A DNA stretch of 26,967 nt from Actinomycetes bacterium (GCA_023392635.1 JAEVYS010000022.1:1-26967), one strand, 5' to 3'. Positions 8,788-17,300 are shown, counted from the stretch's first letter. Numbers and translations: made by a program. Notes: generated from the sequence alone by a model not told the origin.

Positions 8788-8834
8788 GACTGCTCCTTCG
8801 CAGATGAGGCCTTCGCCAGCCTATCCACGGCACA
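8788..8834. promoter_or_regulatory. Short divergent promoter region between gdh and the DUF2505 gene
   Basis: Only 47 bp separate the two starts. On the minus strand, TAGGCT (8823-8818) fits a -10 for gdh with a ~20-nt leader carrying AAGGAG. On the plus strand, TATCCA (8822-8827) ends 7 nt before the ATG at 8835, which would give a leaderless transcript. The two hexamers overlap, so the promoters would compete. No convincing -35 boxes are seen. This is inference from spacing. Confidence 0.3.
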
Positions 8835-9314
8835 ATGCGTGGCATGGAGATACACGCCACCAACGACTTCGCCGCTTCGGTGACCGACGCGTTCGCCATG
8901 CTCACCGACAAGGTGTTCCTCCGCGCGGTGTGCCTGGCGACCGACCCGATCGAGCACAGCGTCGAGGTGGACGGCCTACGCACCTCTACCCGCCGGGTGA
9001 TGCCGACGCCGTCTGTGGTGGCGCGGCTGGCCGGTCCGACGATGGCGGTGGTCGACGAGATCGCGTGGGAGCCCGGGCAGGCCGACGGCGGACGGCAGGG
9101 GGCGGCGCACATCACGGTCGAGGGCCTGCCCGCCGAACTGGTCGGACGGGTGACGCTGCGTCCCGGTGGCAGGGGCTCCGTGCTCAGCTACAACGGCGAG
9201 TTGACCGTCAACGTGCCCTTCCTGGGCCCGGGCCTCGCGCGGCAGGCGGCCCCACTGCTGCTCGAGGCACTGGAGATCCAGCAGCGCGTCGGGAACGAGT
9301 TCCTCGCGCGATAG
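8835..9314 (+). CDS. DUF2505 family protein
   Basis: A 159-residue protein of an actinobacterial family with a START/SRPBCC-like fold and unknown ligand. Family traits are the opening MEIHATNDFAASVTDAFAMLTD, the central VVDEIAWEP segment and the late YNGELTVNVPFLGPGLA. The ATG at 8835 could be leaderless. The ATG at 8844 (156 residues, MEIHATNDF) matches the usual family start equally well. No signal peptide or membrane segment is visible. The gene stands alone, divergent from gdh and followed by a 271-bp gap. Confidence 0.85.
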   Translation: MRGMEIHATNDFAASVTDAFAMLTDKVFLRAVCLATDPIEHSVEVDGLRTSTRRVMPTPSVVARLAGPTMAVVDEIAWEPGQADGGRQGAAHITVEGLPAELVGRVTLRPGGRGSVLSYNGELTVNVPFLGPGLARQAAPLLLEALEIQQRVGNEFLAR

Positions 9315-9362
9315 GCCGCCCTCTTTCGCGGCCGGGGCTTCACCGGACGGCCCTCTCAATGC

Positions 9363-9375
9363 GTGATTAAATCAC
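9363..9375. promoter_or_regulatory. AT-rich palindrome GTGATTAAATCAC, candidate operator or promoter element
   Basis: A perfect 6+1+6 inverted repeat (GTGATT-A-AATCAC) in the gap before the glycosyltransferase leader, AT-rich against its GC-rich surroundings. It also reads as an extended -10 (TGA-TTAAAT at 9364-9372). It may therefore be the promoter of the leader RNA, an operator overlapping that promoter, or both. No known regulator is assigned. A weaker hairpin (GGCCGCC...GGACGGCC, 9314-9353) between it and the DUF2505 stop could be that gene's terminator. Confidence 0.4.
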
Positions 9376-9428
9376 TGCGCGGCACATTCAAGGGGCCTTC
9401 ACGTCCTCTCACGAGTGACTACCCGTTC

Positions 9429-9583
9429 GGGTGACAAGGCAAAACGTCTCGTCGGCGCGTGGGAAGAATGGGCCATGAGTTCACGAGACAATTCGTCGGT
9501 AAAAGCCTCGGCGGTGTTAGTATTCCGGTACGCAGGCCCCAGCGTTCACGAGCTTTACCGAAATAGTCACCCATTGAGGTGAC
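9429..9583 (+). ncRNA. Candidate cis-regulatory leader RNA (possible riboswitch) before the glycosyltransferase gene
   Basis: Complementary segments read directly: P1 GGGTGAC (9429-9435) with GTCACCC (9566-9572); P2 GTCTCGT (9446-9452) with ACGAGAC (9483-9489); P3 CGGTAAAAGC (9497-9506) with GCTTTACCG (9552-9560), one A bulged. P2 and P3 nest inside P1, giving a three-way junction with A-rich joins (AAGGCAAAAC, AATTCGT, AAATA). The P1 3' strand can instead pair with GGTGAC (9578-9583), a hairpin that covers part of the Shine-Dalgarno GAGGT (9576-9580) of the GTG at 9586. Mutually exclusive helices of this kind suggest ligand-controlled translation. Any single 7-bp match is expected by chance in 200 nt; the nesting and the Shine-Dalgarno overlap are what make it notable. 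No known riboswitch class is matched convincingly. Confidence 0.45.
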
Positions 9584-9585
9584 AG

Positions 9586-11205
9586 GTGCAGATCATCAGT
9601 GTCGGGGCCGCGTTGCCCGGCCGACCGATCGATCCCCCGAGCGGCCGCCCGAGCCGGCTGTACGTCCCTCCTGCCGTGTGGAAAGTGGGTAACCCGGTGA
9701 CCGCCATCACCCCTGACAAGCCCGGACGGCCGGTCCGTCGCAGACCGATGCGCGCAGGTTTCGCGCGCCTGGTCGGCCTCGTCGTCTTCGGCCTGGCCGC
9801 GGCCGCCGCCGGCATCCTGCTCGCCGCAGCCAGCCTCGTCGGCCCGCCCGTCGACTTCGCCCCGACCGAGGGGCTCTTCCTCGGCATCTGGAACGTGTTC
9901 TACGCGGTGGAGGCACCGTCCACCCGTGTCATGCTCGCCGCGGTGGCACTGGCGGCGTTCCTCGCGGCCGGGGTGGCGCTGGTGGAGCTCCGGATCTCCA
10001 ACCGGTCGCGCCGCTCGACCGACCAGCGCTACGACCCGCTGGCCCCCAAGCCCGTGATGGCGCGGACCGCCGGCGTGTTCGCGGGTCCGGTGACGGTGAC
10101 CGTCCTGATCCCGGCGCACAACGAGGAGGTCGCGCTCCCCCAGACCATCGCCTCGCTCCAGGCGCAGGGTCATGCGCCCGAGCGGATCATCGTGGTCGCC
10201 GACAACTGCACCGACTCGACGGTGGCGGTGGCCCGGCGCGCCGGGGTCGACGTCTTCGAATCGGTCGGCAACACGCACAAGAAGGCCGGAGCCCTCAACC
10301 AGGCGTTGCGTGGACTGCTCCCGACCCAGGGCGACAACGACACCGTGATGATCGTCGACGCCGACACCCTGCTCGACGATGGTTTCATCGAGGCCGCCGT
10401 CGCGCGCTTCACCGCCGATCGTGCCCTGATGGCCGTCGGTGGCCTGTTCTACGGCGAGGAGGGCGCCGGCATGCTGGGCCAGTTCCAGCGCAACGAGTAC
10501 CGCCGGTACAGCCGCGACATCCGACGCAGGGACGGGCGAGTGTTCGTCCTCACCGGCACGTCGTCGATCTTCCGGCCGGCCGCCCTCCGGACGGTCGCCG
10601 ACAGTCGGGGTACGGTCCTGCCGGGAGTCCACGGCGACGTGTACGACACCGCGGCCCTCACCGAGGACAACGAGTTGACCATCGCCTTGAAGTCGCTCGG
10701 CGCCCTCATGATCTCGCCTGGCGAGTGCACCGTGGTCACCGAGCTGATGCCGACCTGGCGCGCGCTGTGGAACCAGCGCCTGCGCTGGCAGCGCGGCGCG
10801 CTGGAGAACCTCGGCGCCTACGGCCTGACTCCGCGGACGTTCCGCTACTGGGCGCAGCAGTTGGGGATCGGCTACGGCGTGATCGCCCTGGCCGCCTACT
10901 TCGCCCTGATCGGCTGGACGGTCCTGGCGGTGGATTCCTGGGTCTGGTTCCCGTTCTGGATGTGGCTGGGCGCAGTGTTCGCCGTGGAGCGGGTGGTGAC
11001 GGTGTGGGCAGGCGGCTGGCGCGCACGCCTGCTGGCGGCGCTGCTGATTCCGGAACTCTTCTACGCCGCGTTCCTCGACGCGGTGTACGTCAAGGGGGTC
11101 CTCGACATCATGCTGGGCAGGCGGGCCGGGTGGAAGCACGTCACGCGCGCACCGGTGGCCGAGGCCGTCTCGCTGGACAACCTCGTGACGGCGGGCCACC
11201 GATGA
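9586..11205 (+). CDS. Processive membrane glycosyltransferase, family 2 (cellulose/PNAG synthase-like)
   Basis: A 539-residue integral membrane GT2 that probably polymerises a sugar nucleotide and exports an exopolysaccharide. Two membrane segments (about residues 58-86 and 114-134) precede the catalytic domain. That domain has VLIPAHNEE, ADNCTD (Asp206), DAD (258-260), TED (359-361) and QRLRW (397-401), the complete D,D,D,QxxRW set of processive enzymes. C-terminal membrane segments lie at about 427-475 and 482-500. There is no PilZ domain. The GTG at 9586 is chosen for GAGGT at 9576-9580. A GTG at 9697 (residue 38) would remove a Pro-rich N-terminus of uncertain reality. The gene overlaps the next small membrane gene by ATGA. 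The polymer is unknown. Confidence 0.9.
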   Translation: MQIISVGAALPGRPIDPPSGRPSRLYVPPAVWKVGNPVTAITPDKPGRPVRRRPMRAGFARLVGLVVFGLAAAAAGILLAAASLVGPPVDFAPTEGLFLGIWNVFYAVEAPSTRVMLAAVALAAFLAAGVALVELRISNRSRRSTDQRYDPLAPKPVMARTAGVFAGPVTVTVLIPAHNEEVALPQTIASLQAQGHAPERIIVVADNCTDSTVAVARRAGVDVFESVGNTHKKAGALNQALRGLLPTQGDNDTVMIVDADTLLDDGFIEAAVARFTADRALMAVGGLFYGEEGAGMLGQFQRNEYRRYSRDIRRRDGRVFVLTGTSSIFRPAALRTVADSRGTVLPGVHGDVYDTAALTEDNELTIALKSLGALMISPGECTVVTELMPTWRALWNQRLRWQRGALENLGAYGLTPRTFRYWAQQLGIGYGVIALAAYFALIGWTVLAVDSWVWFPFWMWLGAVFAVERVVTVWAGGWRARLLAALLIPELFYAAFLDAVYVKGVLDIMLGRRAGWKHVTRAPVAEAVSLDNLVTAGHR

Positions 11206-11423
11206 ACCCCGGCCCGCTGATTCCGGAGTGGACGCTCCACACCGAGGCGTTCCAGATCCTGGCGACCTTCGTTGCGCTCAACAGCCTGATGTACGCCACG
11301 CTGGCCCTTCTCAAGGTGCTCCCGCGCGGCTACTCGATCTTCCGGTCCCGTGGGCGGAACCGCCGCACGGCCAACCGCAGCATCTATCCCGACGCAGCGA
11401 CACCGGAGAAGACGACGATCTGA
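11202..11423 (+). CDS. Small single-pass membrane protein coupled to the glycosyltransferase
   Basis: A 73-residue protein starting at an ATG that overlaps the glycosyltransferase stop (ATGA), so translation is probably coupled. It has a short N-terminal stretch, one membrane helix (about residues 17-42, FQILATFVALNSLMYATLAL then LLKVLP), and a basic tail (SRGRNRRTANRS). I recognise no family. Small membrane subunits often stabilise or guide export by processive glycosyltransferases, so a subunit role is a reasonable inference from position alone. Confidence 0.75.
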   Translation: MNPGPLIPEWTLHTEAFQILATFVALNSLMYATLALLKVLPRGYSIFRSRGRNRRTANRSIYPDAATPEKTTI

Positions 11424-11443
11424 AGGGTGGGTCGTCGCCGCTG

Positions 11444-11471
11444 CGGCCGCCGGGCGGGCCTCAGGCGGCCG
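11444..11471. terminator. Bidirectional terminator-like hairpin between convergent genes
   Basis: An inverted repeat CGGCCGCC (11444-11451) / GGCGGCCG (11464-11471) with a 12-nt loop. It lies between the plus-strand small membrane gene (ends 11423) and the minus-strand GNAT gene (stop at 11463-11461), overlapping the latter's last codons. It could serve both directions. Such short GC-rich repeats are common in this genome, so support is moderate. Confidence 0.45.
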
Positions 11472-12060
11472 GGACCGCGAGGGTCATCACGCAGTTCCTG
11501 GTGCCCTTGGGACGCTCGTAGACGAAGCCCAGCTTCTCGAACATGCTGCGGGTGCCGTCGTAGAGGAACGCCGGCTTGATCCTCTCGCCCGGCTGGACGT
11601 CGCGCGGGTAGGCCTCGGCGATCCCCCCACCGGCCCGGGCGATGAGCTGAAGTGCACCTTTCACCGCTACTTCGGCGAGCCCCCGCCTGCGGGCGGACTT
11701 GTCGACGAAGATGCAGGTCAGGCGGTAGTCAGGTGACCGAACGAGTCCTGCGTCGTACTCCTTGCGGTGGTAGATGTTCGGCAGTTCCTCCGGCGGCCCG
11801 AACTGGCACCAGGCCACCGCCAGGTCGCCGTCGAAGACCAGCGCGGCGTGCGAGAGGCCCTTCTGCACGAGGAACTCCTTGTACGGCCGGCCCGCCTCCA
11901 CGTCGCAGTCCATCGTCGCGCGGCGCGGGTGGAACCAGGTGCACCAGCACCCGCCGAAGCCCATGCCGTTGTGGCGTTCGGCGAGTGCGGAGAACGCCTC
12001 CCAGGTGTCCGGGCCGAGGGGACGGACGGCCAGGCCGTCCACGGTGAGGGCCCCGGTCAT
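11461..12060 (-). CDS. GNAT family N-acetyltransferase
   Basis: A 199-residue protein with a GNAT core. Strand and acetyl-CoA loop read CIFVDKSARRRGLAEVAVKGAL (R124-R125-R126-G127-L128-A129 is the pyrophosphate-binding turn), and the C-terminal FLYDGTRSMFEKLGFVYE is the typical last helix and strand. A GCWCTWF motif at residues 37-43 marks a subfamily with unknown substrate. The ATG at 12060 lies 3 bp after the stop of the sugar dehydrogenase gene and has no good Shine-Dalgarno, so it is probably translated by coupling. It is the last gene of the minus-strand group. Confidence 0.85.
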   Translation of the reverse strand: MTGALTVDGLAVRPLGPDTWEAFSALAERHNGMGFGGCWCTWFHPRRATMDCDVEAGRPYKEFLVQKGLSHAALVFDGDLAVAWCQFGPPEELPNIYHRKEYDAGLVRSPDYRLTCIFVDKSARRRGLAEVAVKGALQLIARAGGGIAEAYPRDVQPGERIKPAFLYDGTRSMFEKLGFVYERPKGTRNCVMTLAVPAA

Positions 12061-12063
12061 CGC

Positions 12064-13191
12064 TCAGTTCACCGCCAGCCGGTACACCCCGTCGTCGGCG
12101 CCGTTCGAGGTGGTGAAGTACAGCGCCCCGTCCGGGCCCTGGTGGACGCTCCGGATACGGCCGTGGTCGGTCACGATCTCCGTCACCCTCGTGAGCCGGT
12201 TGGTCGGGGAGACGCGGAACAGAAGGATGCCCTCGCCCTTCAGTTCGGCAACGGCGAGGTAGCCGTCCCAGTCCCCCCACTGCGCTCCCGACAGGAAGGT
12301 CGCGCCGCTCGTCGCGACGGTGGGATATCCGGAGCGCCACCGTGCCTTCGCGGCATGCGGGAACCGCTTCGTGTCGGTCATCGCGCGCTTCTCGTTGTAG
12401 CCGGGCGTGGGGCTCCAGCCGTAGTTCCTCCCCTTGTACACGAGATTGACCTCGTCGTCGCGGTTCGTGCCGTGCTCGACCTGCCACAGGTCGGTGGTGC
12501 CCGGACGGAGGGCCATTCCCTGGATGTTCCTGTGGCCGTAGTTGAAGACCAGCTTCGCGCGTCCGCCCCGGGAGTAGAACGGGTTGGACCGCGGGATGGA
12601 CCCGTCGCTGCGGATCCGCAGCACCTTGCCCCCCAGGGAGTGCAGGTTCTGGGGGTTGGTTCCCTTCGCCGCGTCACCGGTGCCGATGTAGAGCATCTCG
12701 GCCGAACGGAAGACCAGCCGGCACCCGTTGTGGCGGCCGTGACCGATCGGAATCCCGGCCACCAGGATCGCCACCTTCTCCGCCGTGGTGTCACTGGTCA
12801 GGCGCCACTTCCAGACCTCGACGTCCTTCGGCTTCCCGGTTGCCGTCGATACCGACATGCACGAGTAGAAGTAGCCGTTCCCGGCCACCGCCGGGTCGGT
12901 CACGATGCCAAGGAAGCCTCCCTCGGAGTTCAGGTACAGCGGCGGCAGCGGCAGCGTCACCCGCTGCGCGGGCTGGTTCGGCCGCTTCGACCAGACCCGG
13001 CCGGCCCGTTCGCCGTAGAGCATCAGGTCGCCGGCCCAGGTGACGTCCCAGGGGATCGAGAGGCCCTCGACCACCGGGGTCACGGTGTAGGTGGGCTCCG
13101 CGGCGGTCGAGGGAGCCGGGGCCGCGGACGGGACGGCGAGGGCGAGGAGCAGAGCGGGAAGGACGAGGCGCACTCTTGCTGCGATCGGCAT
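12064..13191 (-). CDS. Secreted PQQ-dependent sugar dehydrogenase-like beta-propeller protein
   Basis: A 375-residue protein of the soluble glucose/aldose sugar dehydrogenase (GSDH/YliI) family. A Sec signal peptide covers residues 1 to ~31 (basic start, LVLPALLLALAVPSAAPA, AxA-like cleavage site). The propeller follows: GLSIPWDVTWAGD, EGGFLGIVTDP, GIPIGHGRHNGCRLVF (the His of HGRHNG corresponds to the catalytic base), GHRNIQGMALRP, WQVEHGTNRDDEVN and GPDGALYFTTSNG. The enzyme would oxidise sugars outside the membrane if PQQ is available; no PQQ synthesis genes are in the window. The ATG at 13191 has GGAGG 6 nt upstream, and the signal peptide starts right there. Confidence 0.9.
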   Translation of the reverse strand: MPIAARVRLVLPALLLALAVPSAAPAPSTAAEPTYTVTPVVEGLSIPWDVTWAGDLMLYGERAGRVWSKRPNQPAQRVTLPLPPLYLNSEGGFLGIVTDPAVAGNGYFYSCMSVSTATGKPKDVEVWKWRLTSDTTAEKVAILVAGIPIGHGRHNGCRLVFRSAEMLYIGTGDAAKGTNPQNLHSLGGKVLRIRSDGSIPRSNPFYSRGGRAKLVFNYGHRNIQGMALRPGTTDLWQVEHGTNRDDEVNLVYKGRNYGWSPTPGYNEKRAMTDTKRFPHAAKARWRSGYPTVATSGATFLSGAQWGDWDGYLAVAELKGEGILLFRVSPTNRLTRVTEIVTDHGRIRSVHQGPDGALYFTTSNGADDGVYRLAVN

Positions 13192-13207
13192 CGCTGACCT
13201 CCATCTG

Positions 13208-13244
13208 GGGTGGACGGAGCAACGGTAGGCCTCGCCGTCCACCC
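13208..13244 (-). terminator. 10-bp inverted repeat between the reductase and sugar dehydrogenase genes
   Basis: GGGTGGACGG (13208-13217) and CCGTCCACCC (13235-13244) are perfect complements separated by 17 nt. It follows the reductase stop by 15 bp and ends 16 bp before the sugar dehydrogenase start. It may be a terminator or attenuator isolating the last two genes. An operator for the dehydrogenase is an alternative. Confidence 0.5.
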
Positions 13245-13259
13245 GCGCCAGAGGCGGAC

Positions 13260-14267
13260 TCAGCGCAGGGCGAGGAGGCTTTCCGCCGTGGCGACGACCG
13301 CCTCCTCGTTCGACCGGGGCGTCCAGCCGAGCGCGCGCGCCCTGGCATTGCTGACCCGCCGCACCACCCGCAGCTGGGACGCCACGCCCCGGGCGGAGGG
13401 GACGAGCGGTGCCAGCACGCGGAACAGCCAACCCGGCAGCGCGATCCGGGGCACCTTGTCGGCGTCGGTTCCCAGCTTCTCCCGCAGCGTCCGCGCGATC
13501 GCGGCGAAGGGGATCGGCTCACCGGCCACTGCGAGGTAGCGCTGCCCGGCGGCCTCGGGAGCGGTCATCACGCGGACCTCCAGGTCGGCGACGTCCCGCA
13601 CGTCCACGGTGTTGCTCCACAGGGGCGGCACCACGGGCATGCCGCCGGAGAGGACCCGCTGGATCAGCTGGATCGACGTGGACAGGTCGGGTCCCAGCAC
13701 GGGGCCGAAGATGCCGACCGGGTTGACGACGGCGAGTTCGAGTCCCGGATGCTCGGCGACGAAGTCCCAGGCGGCCCGCTCGGCGAGCGTCTTCGACTTC
13801 GCGTACGGGGTGACCCCGGGGCCGTCGACGTCGGTCCAGTCGTCCTCGGTGAACGGCCGGTCGAGCGGCGGACGCCCGTAGCCGACGGCGGCGATCGACG
13901 ACGTCACCACGACCCGCTTGACCCCGGCGTCCCTGGCGAACCGGAGGACGCGCAGGGTGCCCTCGACAGCGGGGCGGATGAGCTCGTCCTCGTCCTCGGG
14001 CTGGACGGCGGGGAACGGCGAGGCCGCGTGCAGCACGTAGTCGGCGCCTGCCATGGCGATGGACCAGCCCTCGTCGGAGAGCAGGTCGGTCTCCACATAA
14101 CCCACCGCGCCGGTCGGAGCGCCGGCAGCCTGCAGCATGCGCTCCACGTCGTCGCGCCGGTCGACGGTACGCACGGTCGTGCGGACGTCGTGCCCGTCGG
14201 CCAGCAGCCGGACGATCAGGTGCGCGCCGAGGAAGCCGCTGCCGCCGGTGACCAGGACGATTGCCAT
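13260..14267 (-). CDS. NAD(P)-dependent epimerase/dehydratase-family aldehyde reductase (extended SDR)
   Basis: A 335-residue extended short-chain dehydrogenase resembling dihydroflavonol 4-reductase-like aldehyde reductases. It has the Rossmann glycine motif TGGSGFLG (residues 7-14), the cofactor stretch YVLHAASPF, Ser123-Ser124 and the catalytic YAKSK (Tyr155, Lys159), then NPVGIFGPVLG. It probably reduces a small aldehyde or ketone with NADPH; the substrate is unknown. The start is the ATG at 14267 (MAIVLVTGG), preceded 7 nt upstream by AGGA; an in-frame ATG at 14285 adds six residues that do not fit the fold. It begins 43 bp after dnaE2 and may be co-transcribed with it. Confidence 0.88.
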   Translation of the reverse strand: MAIVLVTGGSGFLGAHLIVRLLADGHDVRTTVRTVDRRDDVERMLQAAGAPTGAVGYVETDLLSDEGWSIAMAGADYVLHAASPFPAVQPEDEDELIRPAVEGTLRVLRFARDAGVKRVVVTSSIAAVGYGRPPLDRPFTEDDWTDVDGPGVTPYAKSKTLAERAAWDFVAEHPGLELAVVNPVGIFGPVLGPDLSTSIQLIQRVLSGGMPVVPPLWSNTVDVRDVADLEVRVMTAPEAAGQRYLAVAGEPIPFAAIARTLREKLGTDADKVPRIALPGWLFRVLAPLVPSARGVASQLRVVRRVSNARARALGWTPRSNEEAVVATAESLLALR

Positions 14268-14310
14268 GGCGCCATCCTGCCCCATGCGCCAAGCCGTACC
14301 ACCGCGAGGG

Positions 14311-17300
14311 TCAGTGGAAGTCGCGTGACGTGTGCACGACCATGATGGGCAGCGGCTCGAGCTTGTCCGCCACCACGTTCACCACACCCTCCGGGGAGCG
14401 CTCCAGCTTGCCGCGCACGACCAGCGCGGGTGAACCGCGGGCGATCCGCCGGTAGCGCTGCCACACCCCGACCGAGCAGACCACGTTCACCAGGCCGTGC
14501 TCGTCCTCGAGGCTGAGGAAGGTGATGCCGGACGCCGTCGCCGGACGCTGGCGGTGGGTGACCAGCCCGGCCACCTCGACCCGCCGGTCGGGCTCGGCGG
14601 TGTACAGGTCGGCGGTGCTGAGCACCCCCCGGGTGGCGAGGTCGTCGCGGAGCTGTCCGATCGGGTGGTCGGCCGTACTCACCCCGGTCGCCCACAGGTC
14701 GTCGGCGAGCACTTCGGTGGGCGTCGGGTCGTCGAACAGCAACGGCTGGGACGCGACCAGCGTCCCTGGCAGCGAGTCCGGCTGGTCCAGCGCCGCGCTG
14801 CCCGCCCGCCACAGGGCCTGCCTCCTGGTCAGCCCCAGGCACTCCAGCGCACCGGCAGCGGCCAGGGCTTCCAGGTTCTCCTCCGTCACGCCGGTGCGGC
14901 GCACCAGGTCCTCCATCGAGCGGTAGTCGCCGTTGGCCCCCCGTTCGGAGACGATGCGCTCGGCCACCGGCGTGCCGATACCCCGGACGCCGGACAGTCC
15001 CAGCCGCACCGCGAAGTTCCCGTCCCTGCGGTGGTCGAGGGTCTCCTCCGGTGCGTGGACGTCGAACTCCCCCACCGGCGGCTGGTGGCGGTCGGTGCAG
15101 GAATTCCTGCCGGTCGGCCACCACCCCCCGGACTCGTCGAGCACCTCCAGGCCGGCGTCCACGCCGGAACGTGCGAGGTCGGGACGCCGGACCTCGACGC
15201 CATGTCGCCGGGCGTCGGAGACCAGCGTTGCCGGGGAGTAGAACCCCATCGGCTGTGCGCGCAGGAGCCCGGCGAGGAACGCCGCCGGGTAGTGCAGCTT
15301 CATCCAGGAGGAGGCGTACACCAGCAGCGCGAAGGACAGCGAGTGCGACTCGGCGAAGCCGAAGTTCGAGAACGCCTGGATCTGTGCGTACAAGTGGTCG
15401 GCCTCCGCGCCGACCAGACCGTTGCGGGCCATGCCGTCGTACAGCTTGGCCTTCAGCGACTCGATGCGCTCCAGCCCGCGCTTGGAGCCCATCGCCCGGC
15501 GCAGCAGGTCGGCGTCCTCGCCGCTGCAGTCGCCGACGGCCATCGCCATCTGCATCAGCTGCTCCTGGAACACCGGGACTCCCAGTGTCCGCTCCAGCAC
15601 CGGCGCGAGCTTCGGGTGCGGATAGGTGACCGGCTCCCGTCCGAGCTTGCGCCGGACGAACGGGTGGACCGCGCCGCCCTGGATCGGCCCGGGACGGATC
15701 AGCGCGATCTGGATCACCAGGTCGTAGAACCGCCGTGGCTGCAGCCGGGGCAGCAGGCCCATCTGGGCACGGGACTCCACCTGGAACACCCCGATGGAGT
15801 CCGCCCGGCAGAGCATGTCGTAGACGGCCTTCTCCTCCTTGGGCATGGTGGCCAGATCCCACTCCTCACCGGTGGAGGTGCGTGCCAGGTCGAAGCAGTG
15901 TTGCAGCGCGGCCAGCATGCCCAGCCCGAGCAGGTCGAACTTCACCAGGCCCATCCAGGCGGCGTCGTCCTTGTCCCACTGGATCACGGTGCGGGCGTCC
16001 ATGCGTCCGTGCTCGATCGGTACCACCTCGCCCACCGGACGCTCGGTGAGCACCATGCCGCAGGAGTGGATGCCCAGGTGGCGTGGCGCCTTCAGCAGCT
16101 GTGTGGTGAGGTCGATCACCGGCTGCGGCAGCCCGGTGTCCTCCGCCGTGACCGAGGACCCCCACCGCTCCACCTGCTTCGCGAACGCGTCGCCCTGCCC
16201 GGGGCTGTAGCCGAGCGCCCGGGCGATGTCACGGACGGCGTTCTTGGGCCGGTACTGGATGACGTTGCACACCTGGGCGGCACGCTCGCGTCCGTAGCGC
16301 TCGAAGACCCACTGGATGATCTCCTCGCGGCGGTCGGCGTCGAAGTCGACGTCGATGTCAGGCTCCTCGTCGCGCAGTGCCGACAGGAATCGCTCGAACG
16401 GCAGGTCGTAGGCGATCGAGTCGACAGCGGTGATGTTCAGCAGGTAGCAGACCGCCGAATTGGCGGCAGAGCCGCGTCCCTGGCACAGGATGCCCCGACG
16501 GCGGGCCTCGGCGACGATGTCGTGCACGATCAGGAAGTAACCCGGGAAGTCCTTGGCCTCGATCACGCCGAGCTCCTTCTCGATCCGGGCAGCGTCCGCC
16601 TCGGTCAGGTCGGGGTAGCGCACCGGCACCGCCTCCCACACCAGGTGCCGCAGCCACGACATCGGAGTGTGGCCCTCGGGCACCTCCTGCTTGGGGAGCG
16701 CGGGCTTGGCCCTGCGCAGCGGGAACGCCAGGTCGTCGGCCAGTTCAACCGTGCGTGCGACCGCTCCCGGGTAGCGGGCGAACCGCTCGGCCATCTCCGC
16801 CCCCGAGCGCAGGAAAGCGGTGCCGGCGGCAGGAAGCCAGCCGTCGAGGGCGTCCAGGCTGCGGTTGGCCCGAACGGCGGCCACGGCCTGGGCCAGCGGG
16901 TGCTGGGCGGGTGTGGCGTAGTGGACGTTACCGGTGGCGATCGTCGGCAGGCGGCGCCGGGAGGCGAGTTCGGCGAGGGCATCGTTGATCGAGGAGTCGA
17001 GGGGAAGCCCGGAGTCGATGAGCTCCACGAACACCCGCTCGGCGCCGAACCGGTGCACCAGCTCGTCCAGCTCCCTTCCGGCGGCGGCGGCACCACCGGT
17101 GGCCAGCGCCTGTCGCACCGCCCCCTTGCGGCAGCCGGTGAACACGACCCAGTGCCCTGCGGCGCGGTCGGCGAGGTCGTCCGGGTCGTACCACGGACGT
17201 CCCTTCTCTCCCCCGGCCAGCTGGCCGTGGGTGATCGCTGACGCCAGCCGGTGGTAGCCCTCCTCGCCGGCCGCCAGCACCACCAGGTGCGAACCCACCG

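Noticed and set aside
9436..9508. Resemblance of the leader to the c-di-GMP-I (GEMM-I) riboswitch: AAGGCAAAAC and TAAAAGCCT flank the first hairpin much as GGGCAAACC and GCAAAGCC do
   Set aside because: The GACGCAAAGCC core, the GNRA loop and its receptor are not found, and the stronger P3 pairing uses the same AAAAGC bases. I do not name the class; a covariance-model search would decide.
9517..11199. 560-codon open frame on the minus strand opposite the glycosyltransferase
   Set aside because: It has no recognisable motif and a shadow composition (His/Arg/Gly/Asp-rich), while the plus-strand frame has all GT2 catalytic motifs.
14497..17241. 914-codon open frame on the plus strand opposite dnaE2
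   Set aside because: Same cause. Its composition is Gly/Arg/Val/His-rich with no domain, and dnaE2 on the other strand is intact.
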